A program made the position numbers and the translations under genes. The notes under the pieces are model-generated. The model saw nothing but the letters and a program-made list of their open reading frames with translations, was not told the DNA's origin and did not search any database. DNA of 64,000 bases from Neisseriaceae bacterium. GTDB taxonomy: Bacteria; Pseudomonadota; Gammaproteobacteria; Burkholderiales; Chromobacteriaceae. Numbering within the stretch: the first letter of the stretch is position 1; every line of letters begins with the position of its first letter. The stretch is from the NCBI GenBank assembly GCA_027489245.1, contig JAIYAC010000017.1, forward strand, positions 1 to 64,000, given 5' to 3'. Of the stretch, positions 18,268-27,581 are shown one piece after another.

Positions 18268-19953
18268 ATGTCCGCAGAAAACAATGCCCCGGTGATCAGC
18301 AACTTCATCCGCTCGATCATCGACGATGACCTTGCCACCGGCAAACGCACTGCCGTGGTGACCCGCTTCCCGCCCGAGCCGAACGGCTACGCCCACGTAG
18401 GCCACGCCAAGGCGATCTGCATCAACTTTGGCCTGGCCGAAGACTACAACGGCCAGTGCAACCTGCGCATGGACGATACCAACCCGGAAAAAGAATCCGA
18501 CGAGTTCGTACAGGCCTTCCGTGAAGACATCAGCTGGCTGGGCTTTCAGTGGAACGGCGAGATCCGTTTTGCCTCCGACTACTTTGGCCAGCTGTACGAC
18601 TACGCTGTCGAGCTGATCCGTGCCGGTAAAGCGTTTGTCTGCGACCTCACCCCGGACGAAATGCGCGAATACCGTGGCGGCCTGACTGCGCCGGGCAAGA
18701 ACAGCCCGTACCGTGACCGCAGCGTCGAGGAAAACCTGGACCTGTTCACGCGCATGAAAAACGGCGAGTTTGCCGACGGCAGCAAGACCCTGCGCCTGAA
18801 GATCGATATGGCCTCGCCCAATATCAACCTGCGCGACCCGGCCATCTACCGTATCCGCCGCGTGCATCACCACCGTACCGGCGATGCGTGGTGCATCTAC
18901 CCGATGTACGACTACACGCACTGCATTTCCGACGCGATCGAAGGCATCACCCACAGCCTGTGCTCGCTGGAGTTTGAAGACCACCGCCCGCTGTACGACT
19001 GGGTGCTGGACAACATCAGCATTGGCCACCACCCGCAGCAGATCGAATTCTCGCGCCTGGAGCTGCTGTACGCGCTGACCTCCAAGCGCAAGCTGCAGCA
19101 CCTGGTGAACCAGGGCGTGGTCACCGGCTGGGACGACCCGCGCATGCCAACCATTGCCGGTATGCGCCGCCGTGGCTACAGCCCGACCGGCGTGCGCCTG
19201 TTTGCGCAGCGCATTGGCGTGTCCAAGAGCGAAAACATTATCGACATGTCGATTCTGGAAGGCGCGGTACGTGAATCGCTGGAAAACGAATCGCCACGCG
19301 TGATTGCGGTGCTGGACCCGATCAAGGTCACCCTCACCAACTATCAGGAAGGGGTAAGCGGCAGCCGCAGTGCGCCGTTCCACCCGCACCACCCGGAAAT
19401 GGGCGAGCGCGACATCCCGCTGGCACGCGAAATCTACATCGAGCGCGAAGACTTTGCCGAGGTACCGCCGCCAAAATGGCAGCGCCTGACACCCGGCGGC
19501 GAAGTGCGCCTGCGCTATAGCTACGTGATCAAGTGCGATGAAGTGATCAAGGACGACAGTGGTAACGTCGTCGAGCTGAAATGCTCGATCGACCACGACA
19601 CCCTGGGCCAGAACCCGGTGGGCCGCAAGGTCAAAGGCGTGATCCACTGGATTGCGGCCAACCATGCCATCGAAGCCGAAGTACGCTTGTACGACCGCCT
19701 GTTTACCGAAGCCCGCCCGGACGCGGTACGCGGTGAAGACGGCGAATACGTGGACTTCATGAACTTCCTGAACCCGGCCTCGCTCACCACCATTACCGGC
19801 TATGTAGAGCCGGTGGTGTTGCAGGCTGCGCCGGAAACCCGCTACCAGTTCGAACGCATCGGTTACTTCGTTACCGATCGCCGCGAACACCAGGCAGGTA
19901 GCAAACCGGTGTTCAACCGCACCGTTGGCCTGAAAGACAACTGGAGCAAATAA
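18268..19953 (+). CDS. glnS: Glutaminyl-tRNA synthetase
   Basis: Charges tRNA-Gln. The 561-residue class I synthetase has the HIGH-like motif [15 protein letters not shown], the KMSKS-equivalent LTSKRKL in the segment [15 protein letters not shown], and two C-terminal beta-barrel anticodon-binding domains ending [28 protein letters not shown]. The frame is open upstream to 18169, but the ATG at 18268 gives the usual N-terminus ([15 protein letters not shown]). Presence of GlnRS means this lineage does not rely only on the tRNA-Gln amidation route. A strong terminator follows. Confidence 0.96.
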   Translation: MSAENNAPVISNFIRSIIDDDLATGKRTAVVTRFPPEPNGYAHVGHAKAICINFGLAEDYNGQCNLRMDDTNPEKESDEFVQAFREDISWLGFQWNGEIRFASDYFGQLYDYAVELIRAGKAFVCDLTPDEMREYRGGLTAPGKNSPYRDRSVEENLDLFTRMKNGEFADGSKTLRLKIDMASPNINLRDPAIYRIRRVHHHRTGDAWCIYPMYDYTHCISDAIEGITHSLCSLEFEDHRPLYDWVLDNISIGHHPQQIEFSRLELLYALTSKRKLQHLVNQGVVTGWDDPRMPTIAGMRRRGYSPTGVRLFAQRIGVSKSENIIDMSILEGAVRESLENESPRVIAVLDPIKVTLTNYQEGVSGSRSAPFHPHHPEMGERDIPLAREIYIEREDFAEVPPPKWQRLTPGGEVRLRYSYVIKCDEVIKDDSGNVVELKCSIDHDTLGQNPVGRKVKGVIHWIAANHAIEAEVRLYDRLFTEARPDAVRGEDGEYVDFMNFLNPASLTTITGYVEPVVLQAAPETRYQFERIGYFVTDRREHQAGSKPVFNRTVGLKDNWSK

Positions 19954-19965
19954 ATCCAGCCATCA

Positions 19966-20002
19966 CGGCAAGCCCTGCAACCAGGGCTTGCCGTTTTTTT
20001 TT
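19966..20002 (+). terminator. Intrinsic terminator of glnS
   Basis: CGGCAAGCCCTG and CAGGGCTTGCCG form a perfect 12-pair stem around CAAC, followed by nine T residues. Confidence 0.95.
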
Positions 20003-20057
20003 GCCCTGCGCGATACTGCAGGGTCTGCGTCTATAAAACGAAATAAGGGGCCCATCC

Positions 20058-21698
20058 ATGAAACTACGCCATCCGGTACTCTGCTTGTCTGTGCTGGCCG
20101 CACTGTCGGCTACCTCTGGTGCTGCACTGGCCAAGCCAGCAAAAGACCAGGTTTACAAGATCACCATCCTGCATACCAACGATCACCACGGCCGCTTCTG
20201 GCGCAATGGCGACGGCGAATACGGCATGGCCGCACGCAAAAACGTGATCGAGCAAATCCGTGCCGATGTACGCAAGAACGGCGGCTACAGCCTGCTGCTG
20301 GACGGCGGTGACGTGAACACCGGCGTACCCGAGTCGGACATGCAGGACGCCGAGCCCGACTTCAAGGGCATGAACCTGCTGGGCTACGACGCCATGGCGG
20401 TAGGCAACCACGAGTTCGACAAATCACCCGAGGTGCTGGCCAAACAGCGCCAGTGGATCAACTTCCCCATGCTGTCGGCCAACATCTACAAAGACGGCAA
20501 ACGCATGTTCGAGCCGTACCGCATCTTCAAGCTGGGCGATGTGCGCGTAGCGGTAATGGGGCTGACCACCGACGACACCAAAAAGCTGACCAACCCGGAA
20601 AACACCAAGGGTATCGTGTTCCGCAAACCGGCCGGTGAAGCGGCCAAGCTGGTGCCACAGCTGCGCAAGCAGGCTGACGTGGTGATTGCCACCACCCATA
20701 TGGGCCACTACGACAACGGCGACCACGGCGTGAATGCACCGGGTGATGTGGAAATGGCGCGCGCGGTAAAAGGCCTGAACCTGATCGTGGGTGGCCACAG
20801 CCAGAACCCGGTATGCATGAAGGCCGAAAACGTGCGTGATACCGCCTACGTGCCGGGTGCCGACTGTGCACCAGACCGCCAGAACGGCGCCTGGATCGTG
20901 CAGGCGCACGAATGGGGCAAATACGTTGGCCGCGCCGACTTCGAGCTGAAGAACGGCGAATTCAAACTGGTGAAATACCAGCTGATTCCGGTCAACCTGA
21001 AAAAAACCGTGAAAGACAGCGCTGGCAAAGAGCAGAAGGTGTATTACACCCAGCAGATAGCCGAGCATAGCGAAGTGCTGGAATTCCTGCGCCCGTACCA
21101 GAACAAGGGCCAGGAAGCGCTATCCGTAGAAATTGGTGCCACCGAAGCCAAGCTGAACGGCGACCGCAACCAGGTACGCAGCCAGCCCAGCAGCATGGGC
21201 ATCCTGATTGCCAGCGCCATGAAAGAAAAAGCCCAGGCCGACTTTGCCATCATGAACTCGGGCGGCGTGCGTGACTCTATTGCCGCCGGCAAGATCACTT
21301 ACAAGGACGTGCTGAAGGTACAACCGTTCGGCAACACCCTGGTGTACGTGGACCTGTCCGGCAAGGAAGCGCTGGAGCTGCTGCGTACCGCGGCCAAGAT
21401 GAGCCCTGGCTCCGGTGCCTTCCCGCAATTTGCCGGCGTGAAGCTGGTGATCGAGGGCGGTGAAGTGAAGCAGGCGCAGATTGCTGGCAAAGACATCGAC
21501 CCGGCCAAAACCTACCGCGTGGCGATGAACAACTTCACCGCTGCCGGTGGTGACGGCTACCCGAAACTGTCCACCCACAAGGGTTACGTCAACACCGGCT
21601 ACGCCGACGCGGACGTGCTGAAAGCCTTTATCAGTGCGCGCAATGGCGTGATCAAGGCCGGCGCGTTTGACCCGGCAGACGAAATCGTGCGCAAGTAA
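20058..21698 (+). CDS. Periplasmic 5'-nucleotidase / UDP-sugar hydrolase, UshA type
   Basis: Secreted metallophosphoesterase that hydrolyses nucleotides and nucleotide sugars for salvage. The 546-residue protein has a signal peptide (cleavage near ALA-KPA, about residue 25), then the dinuclear metal motifs HTNDHHG (39-45), DGGDVNTG, GNHEFD, TTHMGH and GGHSQNP, and a C-terminal substrate-binding domain with NSGGVRDSIAAG and NFTAAGGDGYP. The cysteine-containing insertion near KAENVRDTAYVPGADC resembles E. coli UshA. GGGGCCC precedes the ATG weakly. Adjacent hairpins terminate it. Confidence 0.93.
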   Translation: MKLRHPVLCLSVLAALSATSGAALAKPAKDQVYKITILHTNDHHGRFWRNGDGEYGMAARKNVIEQIRADVRKNGGYSLLLDGGDVNTGVPESDMQDAEPDFKGMNLLGYDAMAVGNHEFDKSPEVLAKQRQWINFPMLSANIYKDGKRMFEPYRIFKLGDVRVAVMGLTTDDTKKLTNPENTKGIVFRKPAGEAAKLVPQLRKQADVVIATTHMGHYDNGDHGVNAPGDVEMARAVKGLNLIVGGHSQNPVCMKAENVRDTAYVPGADCAPDRQNGAWIVQAHEWGKYVGRADFELKNGEFKLVKYQLIPVNLKKTVKDSAGKEQKVYYTQQIAEHSEVLEFLRPYQNKGQEALSVEIGATEAKLNGDRNQVRSQPSSMGILIASAMKEKAQADFAIMNSGGVRDSIAAGKITYKDVLKVQPFGNTLVYVDLSGKEALELLRTAAKMSPGSGAFPQFAGVKLVIEGGEVKQAQIAGKDIDPAKTYRVAMNNFTAAGGDGYPKLSTHKGYVNTGYADADVLKAFISARNGVIKAGAFDPADEIVRK

Positions 21699-21713
21699 GC
21701 GGTGTGACGGCAG

Positions 21714-21735
21714 GGTTGGCCGCATGCGGCCAACC
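21714..21735. repeat. Perfect 22-bp palindrome of the uptake-like word
   Basis: GGTTGGCCGCA immediately abuts TGCGGCCAACC with no loop, 15 bases after the ushA-like stop. Adjacent copies with no spacer make a perfect palindrome. Confidence 0.85.
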
Positions 21736-21753
21736 CTTCGTCTTGCCACGAAC

Positions 21754-21788
21754 AAAGCCCCCTGCTTGCCAGCCAAGCAGGGGGCTTT
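21754..21788 (+). terminator. Intrinsic terminator after the ushA-like gene
   Basis: AAAGCCCCCTGCTTG and CAAGCAGGGGGCTTT form a 15-pair stem around CCAGC with flanking A and T residues, usable in both directions. Confidence 0.9.
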
Positions 21789-21818
21789 TGGCTATATGGT
21801 GCTTTGCCGTACGACGCC

Positions 21819-21863
21819 ATCCAACAACAAGGCCGCTGCATGGCAGCGGCCTTGTTGTTGGAT
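21819..21863. repeat. 45-bp near-palindrome with 21-bp perfect arms
   Basis: ATCCAACAACAAGGCCGCTGC (first arm, 21819-21839), loop ATG, and its exact complement (21843-21863). It sits 16 bases beyond the stop of the leftward hydrolase gene, third in a row of hairpins. It has no T-tract, so it may block 3' exonucleases or extrude as a cruciform more than terminate. Confidence 0.85.
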
Positions 21864-21878
21864 CATGCCAGCTGGCGA

Positions 21879-22766
21879 TCAGCCCAGCTGCTGGCGCAGA
21901 AAAGCCACGGTACGGCCCCAGGCCAAATCAGCAGCGGCCTTGTCGTAACGCGCAGCGTTGGTGTCGTTATTGAAGGCGTGGTTCACGCCGGGGTACAGCT
22001 GCAGCGTGTAAGGGCTGCCTGCGGCTTTCAGCGCGGCCTCGAATGCCGGAATGCCGGCATTGATGCGCTCATCCAGCGCGGCGTAGTGCAGCAACAGCGG
22101 CGCCTTGATGCGCGGCACGTCGGCGGCCACTGGCTGCGCACCGTAGTACACCACCCCTGCCCCCAGCGCAGGCGCATGCACGGCCAGCTGGCCTACCTGA
22201 CCGCCGCCCCAGCAGAAGCCCACCGCCCCCACCTTGCCATTGCCCTGGGCTTGCAAGTAGGCCAGCGCCGCCAGCGATACGTCGCGCGATACCGCAGCAT
22301 CGAGCTTGCCGAACATATCACGCGCCTTGTCTTCGTCTGCCGGCGTACCACCCTGGGTAGACAGGTAGTCCGGTGCCAGCACCACAAAGCCCTCCAGCGC
22401 CAGGCGGCGCGCCACGTCGCGAATATGCGGGTTCAGGCCGCGGTTTTCGTGGATGACGATCACCGCCGGCAACTGGCGCGCATCGGCACCGGCTGGCTGC
22501 ACGCGATAGCCGCTAAGGCTGGCGTCACCCAGGCGGCCAAACACGGTGTCGGCTGCCTGCAGCCGGCTATCGCCTGCCGCCACCTGCTGTGCCTGCGCGT
22601 AGTTGTTTTCCAGCAAGGGCAGGATGGCATAGGCCGCCGCGGTACCACCGGCCAGACGGGTAAGCCGCTGGAAAAAATCGCGGCGGGATAACGGTGCGTG
22701 GGTGTATTCGTCGTACAGACTGATAATGTCCTGGTTCACAGCGGGCACGGTAGGCTTCTGGCTCAT
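21879..22766 (-). CDS. Dienelactone hydrolase family protein
   Basis: Alpha/beta hydrolase of 295 residues. The nucleophile elbow is GFCWGGG, giving the cysteine nucleophile of dienelactone hydrolases; the acid is probably in HYAALDERINAG and the histidine in GVNHAFNND. The N-terminus has SRRDFFQRLTRLAGGTAAAYAIL about 30 residues in, resembling a twin-arginine signal, so it may be exported, like related YghX-type proteins. There are no aromatic degradation genes nearby, so the natural substrate is unknown. The start ATG at 22766 is preceded by GGAAG. Confidence 0.87.
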   Translation of the reverse strand: MSQKPTVPAVNQDIISLYDEYTHAPLSRRDFFQRLTRLAGGTAAAYAILPLLENNYAQAQQVAAGDSRLQAADTVFGRLGDASLSGYRVQPAGADARQLPAVIVIHENRGLNPHIRDVARRLALEGFVVLAPDYLSTQGGTPADEDKARDMFGKLDAAVSRDVSLAALAYLQAQGNGKVGAVGFCWGGGQVGQLAVHAPALGAGVVYYGAQPVAADVPRIKAPLLLHYAALDERINAGIPAFEAALKAAGSPYTLQLYPGVNHAFNNDTNAARYDKAAADLAWGRTVAFLRQQLG

Positions 22767-22923
22767 GTCGGGCTTCCTGGCAGATTTGAACGGGCGTACT
22801 GCAAGCTAGCACAGACCATAGGGTCACAGAAAGATTCCCGCCCGTGCCACTGCCCCCGCATGGGATGCGGAGGCGGCCCGAGCCGGGCTTGCGGCTGACC
22901 GGACAGCGGCAATGCTACGCGGC

Positions 22924-23367
22924 TCAGTTGCAATCCTGCAGGCTGACCCGGGTACCAGGCTGCACCCCCAGCGTGGCAAAGCCGCCACGCGGCAGCTCTA
23001 GCGCCGCTACCCCGGCACGGCTGCTGGCATGCACATCCAGCGTGTCGGGCTGCATGTCGGCGATCTGGAACAGCACCCCGGCCGCATCGATAAAACCTAT
23101 CGACAAGGGCTGCCAGGTGTCGCGCATCCAGAAGCGCAGCGGCTGCGGTGCGGCAAAGGCAAACCACATGCCGCTACGCACATCGTGCCGGCGCGACAAG
23201 CCGCGCATTTGCTGCTCGGTGGTTTCGGCCAGCGGCACAGCGGCCAGGCTGGCACCATTGTCAAACACCACCTGGCAATGGCGCATGGCCAGCGGGGCGT
23301 CAGCTTCCACTGCTTGCGCGGTGGCCAGCAGGGGCCACATGACTAGCAGGCACACTATGTTTTTCAT
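22924..23367 (-). CDS. Secreted DUF192 protein
   Basis: A 147-residue exported protein with a signal peptide (MKNIVCLLVMWPLLATAQA) and one DUF192 domain: VPLAETTEQQMRGLSRRHDVRSGMWFAF, PQPLRFWMRDTWQPLSIGFIDAAGVL and AALELPRGGFATLGVQPGT are conserved positions. The family is widespread and without established function. The frame remains open upstream, but the ATG at 23367 begins a proper signal peptide. It lies 16 bases downstream of the M28 peptidase gene, so probably cotranscribed. Confidence 0.88.
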   Translation of the reverse strand: MKNIVCLLVMWPLLATAQAVEADAPLAMRHCQVVFDNGASLAAVPLAETTEQQMRGLSRRHDVRSGMWFAFAAPQPLRFWMRDTWQPLSIGFIDAAGVLFQIADMQPDTLDVHASSRAGVAALELPRGGFATLGVQPGTRVSLQDCN

Positions 23368-23383
23368 GGCTAGGTTCCGGGTA

Positions 23384-24424
23384 TCACGGTGCCGGGCGGG
23401 CGCCACTGGCCTCCAGCAAGAACGGCAGCAGGATGCGCAAGGTATCACGGGCGCGCTGCTCCAGCCTGCCCGGCAACAGCGCTGGCAAGCGCGCCAGATT
23501 GTCGATGTCGGGGCGGTGCCAGCTACTGCCACCAGTGATGCCCGGCAAGGCGGTCTGCATATAGCCATCCCCCTTGCCCAGCGACCAGTTAGTGGCCTCT
23601 ACCGCCAGCACGGGAATGCCTGCCTTATCAAAACTTTCCTGGTCGGAACAACAGCCGGTACCGGCTGGGTAATCAGGGTGCAGCCCGGGGTTGCTACGGG
23701 CATCCACCCCCAGTGCTGCGGCCAACGCCAGGGCACGATCACGTGCGGCAGCCGCGGCAGGGTTGGCCGCCACAGTGCGCTTGCCGGCATTGAAATACAG
23801 CGTGTCACCAGTCAGCAGGCTATCCAGGTTCACCATCAACATGATCTGGCTGCGTTCTGTGGGCGACAGGCTGTCCAGGTAGGCTTGCGAGCCTTTCATG
23901 CCCAGCTCTTTGGCGCCGAATGCCACAAACTTGAGTGTGTGCTGCACGGGGGCGTTAGACAGCTCGCGCGCCAGCGCCAGCATGACGCCGACACCAGAGG
24001 CGTTATCGTCCAGCCCTTGCAGCTGCTCGCCGCCAAACACGCCTTCGTGTACTTCGTGCAGGGTGGTGGCGGTGTCAAAGTGGGCACCGATCACGATCAC
24101 CTTGCCGCTGACACCCGGCTTGGTAGCCACGACGTTACGCGACTGCAGCAAGCGGCGCTGGCGCACATTATTGGCAAATACGTAGTTGTATTCGGTATCA
24201 AACGCCTGGGTTTGCGTTTGATAGCCCAGGCTGGATAGCTGGATATGCAGGTACTCGGCGGCGGCAAATTCGCGCTCGGCCCCGGCCAGCCGGCCAGGAA
24301 ACTGGCTGGCGATATAACGCATCTCGCGTGCCGCCCACTCTGCTGCGGGCAAACCTTCTGCCGCCAAGCAAGGCGGCAACCATGACAGCAGGCCCAGAAC
24401 CAGCAGCATTTTGTGGATAGTCAT
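23384..24424 (-). CDS. Exported M28 aminopeptidase, Iap-like
   Basis: Zinc aminopeptidase of 346 residues resembling E. coli Iap, which trims the N-terminus of alkaline phosphatase. A signal peptide ends near CLAAEG. Metal-binding positions are visible in IGAHFDTA, LDDNASGVGVMLALAREL and FGAKELGMKGSQAYL (the usual catalytic Glu-Glu pair appears here as Lys-Glu), then VNLDSL and the closing histidine in SSWHRPDIDN. The cysteine pair in AGTGCCSDQESFDKAGIPVLAVEATNW is also Iap-like. First gene of a two-gene unit with the DUF192 protein. Confidence 0.87.
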   Translation of the reverse strand: MTIHKMLLVLGLLSWLPPCLAAEGLPAAEWAAREMRYIASQFPGRLAGAEREFAAAEYLHIQLSSLGYQTQTQAFDTEYNYVFANNVRQRRLLQSRNVVATKPGVSGKVIVIGAHFDTATTLHEVHEGVFGGEQLQGLDDNASGVGVMLALARELSNAPVQHTLKFVAFGAKELGMKGSQAYLDSLSPTERSQIMLMVNLDSLLTGDTLYFNAGKRTVAANPAAAAARDRALALAAALGVDARSNPGLHPDYPAGTGCCSDQESFDKAGIPVLAVEATNWSLGKGDGYMQTALPGITGGSSWHRPDIDNLARLPALLPGRLEQRARDTLRILLPFLLEASGARPAP

Positions 24425-24499
24425 ATTTATCCAGATTAAACATCATGCCCGGATGATAGCCGTAGTTCACAGCCTTACCAACACCGCCGCCGCAGAATA

Positions 24500-24536
24500 A
24501 AAAAAGCCGCCTGCACGACACGGGCGGCGGTGGCTT
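24500..24536 (-). terminator. Terminator of the PH-domain gene
   Basis: Reading leftward, GCCGCC and GGCGGC arms are followed by a run of seven T residues (A-run on the plus strand near 24499-24505). Confidence 0.8.
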
Positions 24537-24548
24537 GGCCGGCAGGCC

Positions 24549-25163
24549 TTAGCTGCGGATAAAGCACTCGAATACGCTGCTGTAGTCCTTGCGGTGCGCA
24601 GCCTGGCTAGCCTGTAGCAGGGTGTCCTGATAAAACCCGTACAGCGCGCTGGCCTGCTGCGCCAGGTCTGTGTGTGCACCGGCATGACGCGCCAGCGAGC
24701 TCACCACGCGGTCCAGGCTCTGCGTAACCAGGTCTAGCTTGTGATGCTCGTCGGCCATTTGCTGGCTAATCTCGATCAGCGCCTTATAGATGTCTTTTAG
24801 CTGTTCGATATGCTCTTTATGCACATCAATCGAAAACACCTGCCCGCCCAGCGCAAATTTCAGCTCGATATCCAGATCAATCGTACCAGCCGTTTCCAGC
24901 TGCACATTGCTGATGTCGTGCTGGTAGTAGTCGTAGCGCTTTAGCAAACGCTTTTTGCTGATGGCGCTGTCACCGTCCAGGTGCAGCAGGGCCAAGTTGG
25001 TAAAGCAGTACTCATCGGTCTTGCTCTTGATCAGGAAGAAAATTTTCTCCCCCTTCTCGTGCATGATGTAGTCGTCGCTTTCTACCTTGTGGTAGTCCTG
25101 CGGGGTAATAACGCGGCCGATATCGCTCAGACCCAGCGCATCCGATGCCAGTTTACCGAACAT
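24549..25163 (-). CDS. Bacterial PH-domain protein
   Basis: A 204-residue cytosolic protein with an N-terminal bacterial pleckstrin-homology domain (PF08000 type): YIMHEKGEKIFFLIKSKTDEYCFTNLALLHLDGD, SKKRLLKRYDYYQHDISNVQLETAG and DLDIELKFALGGQVFSIDV form the beta-barrel, followed by a helical tail (residues about 130-204) predicted to coil. Function of the family is not known. The ATG at 25163 follows GGGAGAAA; the longer frame is rejected. Single gene with its own terminator. Confidence 0.85.
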   Translation of the reverse strand: MFGKLASDALGLSDIGRVITPQDYHKVESDDYIMHEKGEKIFFLIKSKTDEYCFTNLALLHLDGDSAISKKRLLKRYDYYQHDISNVQLETAGTIDLDIELKFALGGQVFSIDVHKEHIEQLKDIYKALIEISQQMADEHHKLDLVTQSLDRVVSSLARHAGAHTDLAQQASALYGFYQDTLLQASQAAHRKDYSSVFECFIRS

Positions 25164-25259
25164 GTTTTTCTCCCGGGTTGGCCGGCACGTGCCGGCATGG
25201 GGCTGCCCCCGTATGCAGGGCTTCAGCGCCAGCGCATTATGCCACGCAGGCGCCATGAC

Positions 25260-25838
25260 TTATTGCTCGCGCATCAGCCGCTCTATGCGGCGGTCCGGCA
25301 CAAACCACATCAGCGCTACAGCCGCGTAAATGCTCCAAGCCAGCACCGGTAGCTGCGTGGCCACCACAATACCCAGCAGGTACAGCACCATGGAGAGCTT
25401 GCCTTTGACGTCCCGCCCCACTGCCTGTGATAGCAGCGTGTTTTCCGGCGAACGCTTCAGCGCCCCCTGCAGCAGCCAGTATGCCAATGCCGACATCAGC
25501 AACACCACGCCGTATAGCGCCGTAGGCAGTGATGCAAAGTGGTTTTCACCCATCCAGCCGCTGGCAAACGGCACCAGCGATAGCCAGAACAGCAGGTGCA
25601 GGTTGGCCCACAGTACCAAACCACTGACATAGCGCGTAGCGTGCAGCATATGGTGGTGGTTATTCCAGTAAATACCGACATACACAAAACTGAGGATATA
25701 GCTGACAAACACCGGCCACAGCTTTTGCAACACTGCCCAGTCGGCCCCGTGCGGCACCTTCAGCTCCAGCACCATGATGGTGATGATGATCGCCAGCACC
25801 CCATCGCTAAACGCTTCCAGCCTGTTTTTACCCATCAT
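25260..25838 (-). CDS. TMEM175-family membrane protein (DUF1211)
   Basis: Integral membrane protein of 192 residues with six hydrophobic segments. The N-terminal RLEAFSDGVLAIIITIMVLELKVP contains the RxxxFSDG motif that defines prokaryotic TMEM175 potassium channels, and WNNHHHML follows as in the family. Bacterial members form tetramers of one six-helix repeat. The start may be 25838 or the next codon (two consecutive Met). It stands alone. Ion selectivity is by family only. Confidence 0.9.
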   Translation of the reverse strand: MMGKNRLEAFSDGVLAIIITIMVLELKVPHGADWAVLQKLWPVFVSYILSFVYVGIYWNNHHHMLHATRYVSGLVLWANLHLLFWLSLVPFASGWMGENHFASLPTALYGVVLLMSALAYWLLQGALKRSPENTLLSQAVGRDVKGKLSMVLYLLGIVVATQLPVLAWSIYAAVALMWFVPDRRIERLMREQ

Positions 25839-26001
25839 GATGCTGCTCTCTTTCTGTGTGTGAGCGGGCAGTATAAAAAGATTGCAAGGACTGTTTTAAC
25901 GAAACTCCACAGCAACAATAAATATAAAAATCATGCAAAATTCATATTGAAATCAAGCATCTGGCCAACAATACCCGTATCACCCCCACAGAAAGCCAGA
26001 C
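25839..26001. promoter_or_regulatory. Divergent AT-rich promoter region
   Basis: The spacer between the TMEM175 gene and the PHB depolymerase gene is markedly AT-rich from about 25905 to 25965 in an otherwise GC-rich window. It probably holds promoters for both, but no hexamer pair is convincing. Confidence 0.4.
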
Positions 26002-27066
26002 ATGCACCTACCTGCCACCCAGATAGCCCAGCTTGAGTCGTACAAGGTCATCCCTGGGGAAAGCTCGGTTTCCGGGCTATCCTCCGGCGCCTTCATGACG
26101 GTGCAGCTGCACCTGGCACACTCGGCCAGCTTTATTGGCGCCGGCGTGGTAGCTGGCGGCCCTTACCGTGGCGTAGAAACCTTTCGTGGTGCCGCCTGGC
26201 TGGCCGAGGACGCTTACGAGCTGAACGCGCTGCAGCTGTGCATGGCGCCGCTCACGCCCGAGCTGGCGCCACCGGCGCGGCTGTCGGTAAAGCTGGCGCA
26301 GGAAGCCGAGCGCGACGCGCTGATCGACCCGCTGGCTAACCTGGCACGCCAGCGCGTGTACGTGTTTACCGGCAGCGCCGACAGCGTGGTGAACAGCGCC
26401 GTGGTAGCGCAAACGCGCGAGATGTACCGCCTGCTGGGGGTGCCCGATAGCCAGCTTGCCTACCACCATGAGCTGCCGGCCGGCCACTCGCTGATTACCG
26501 ACAACCCGGAAGACTCGCCGCTGGGCAGCAACCAGCCGCCCTACCTCAACAACGGCGGCTTCATGCAGTCGCACCGCATCCTGCAACACATCTACCCCGG
26601 CCTGGCTGCCCCCGCAGCCCAGGCCAGCGGCCAACTATTGCGCTTTGACCAGCGCGAATTTTTCGGCAACGACCCGCACGCCAGCATGGCCGATTTCGGC
26701 TATGTCTACGTGCCGCAAACCGTGCTGGAAGGTGCCCCGGCGCGCGTGCACATTGCCTTGCACGGCTGCAAGCAAGGTTACAGCTATGTCAGCTACACCC
26801 TGGGCCAGGCCGATACCGCCAGCCAGCCGCCATACGGCAACCGCTACATCACCACCACCGGCTACAACACCCTGGCCGACAGCAATAACCTGATCGTGCT
26901 GTACCCGCAGGCCGCCGGTAGCGACAGCGCGCTGGCACAGAACCCCGATGGCTGCTGGGACTGGTGGGGCTACACCAGCCGCAGCGCCGACTACCCGGAC
27001 TACTACTCGCGCCAGGCACTGCAAATCCGCGCCATCCACGCCATGCTGCAACGCCTGGGCGGCTAG
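26002..27066 (+). CDS. PHB depolymerase family esterase
   Basis: Alpha/beta hydrolase of 354 residues related to poly(3-hydroxybutyrate) depolymerases. The nucleophile elbow is SGLSSGAFMTVQLHLAH (Ser near residue 29), VYVFTGSADSVV holds the likely acid, and the histidine may be in ELPAGHSLIT. The C-terminal part has the family pattern VHIALHGCKQGYSYV and NPDGCWDWWGYTS. No signal peptide is present, so it is more like the intracellular PhaZd group than secreted depolymerases. It is followed 17 bases later by a phasin-like gene, supporting PHB mobilisation. Upstream ribosome site is weak (AGAAAG). Confidence 0.85.
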   Translation: MHLPATQIAQLESYKVIPGESSVSGLSSGAFMTVQLHLAHSASFIGAGVVAGGPYRGVETFRGAAWLAEDAYELNALQLCMAPLTPELAPPARLSVKLAQEAERDALIDPLANLARQRVYVFTGSADSVVNSAVVAQTREMYRLLGVPDSQLAYHHELPAGHSLITDNPEDSPLGSNQPPYLNNGGFMQSHRILQHIYPGLAAPAAQASGQLLRFDQREFFGNDPHASMADFGYVYVPQTVLEGAPARVHIALHGCKQGYSYVSYTLGQADTASQPPYGNRYITTTGYNTLADSNNLIVLYPQAAGSDSALAQNPDGCWDWWGYTSRSADYPDYYSRQALQIRAIHAMLQRLGG

Positions 27067-27083
27067 CCCATAAAGGACACCCC

Positions 27084-27539
27084 ATGACCCACGCAGACCA
27101 CGCCCTCCCCCACGCCCTGGCGCATAGCCGCCAGGCCACCCCGAAGCACGGCCACGCCCAGCTACTGGGCAACCTGGCCACACGCGGCCAACATAACCTT
27201 GGCGCCAGCCTGGCCATGCTGCCGGCACTGGGCCATACCGATACCTGGCTGAGCCTGACGCAGCTGCAAGCTGCCAGCCTGCAAAAGCTGATTGCCCAGC
27301 AAGATGGCTGGCTGGCGCAATGGCAAGGCTGGTTTCACAGCGCCTGCCAGCTACACCAGGCCAACACCGTCTCCAAACTGCTGGAGCAAGAAATCAACCT
27401 GACCCTGCGTGCCGTGCAGATCATGGGCCAGCAAGCCGTAGACCTGGCCAGCTTGCAGGAAAACCTGGAAATCAACTATGGCTACTGGGCCAGCCTGCAT
27501 ACGCCGGTAGCAGCTACTGCACACAGCAGCCCCGACTAG
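27084..27539 (+). CDS. Phasin-like protein
   Basis: A 151-residue protein without a confident family assignment. It has a His/Ala-rich first 30 residues and then a long amphipathic alpha-helical region (about 45-140), including SLTQLQAASLQKLIAQQDGWLAQWQGWFHSACQL and LLEQEINLTLRAVQIMGQQAVDLASLQENLEINYGYW. No Cys-rich or membrane segments. Size, composition and the preceding depolymerase gene suggest a PHA-granule surface protein, but this is inference. The ATG at 27084 follows AAAGGAC; the longer frame overlapping the depolymerase is rejected. Confidence 0.5.
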   Translation: MTHADHALPHALAHSRQATPKHGHAQLLGNLATRGQHNLGASLAMLPALGHTDTWLSLTQLQAASLQKLIAQQDGWLAQWQGWFHSACQLHQANTVSKLLEQEINLTLRAVQIMGQQAVDLASLQENLEINYGYWASLHTPVAATAHSSPD

Positions 27540-27549
27540 CCACCACCAA

Positions 27550-27581
27550 GGTTGGCCGCATGTCAACGCGTGCGGCCAACT
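27550..27581. repeat. Inverted repeat pair after the phasin-like gene
   Basis: GGTTGGCCGCA (27550-27560) and TGCGGCCAACT (27571-27581) pair around a ten-base loop. Confidence 0.75.
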
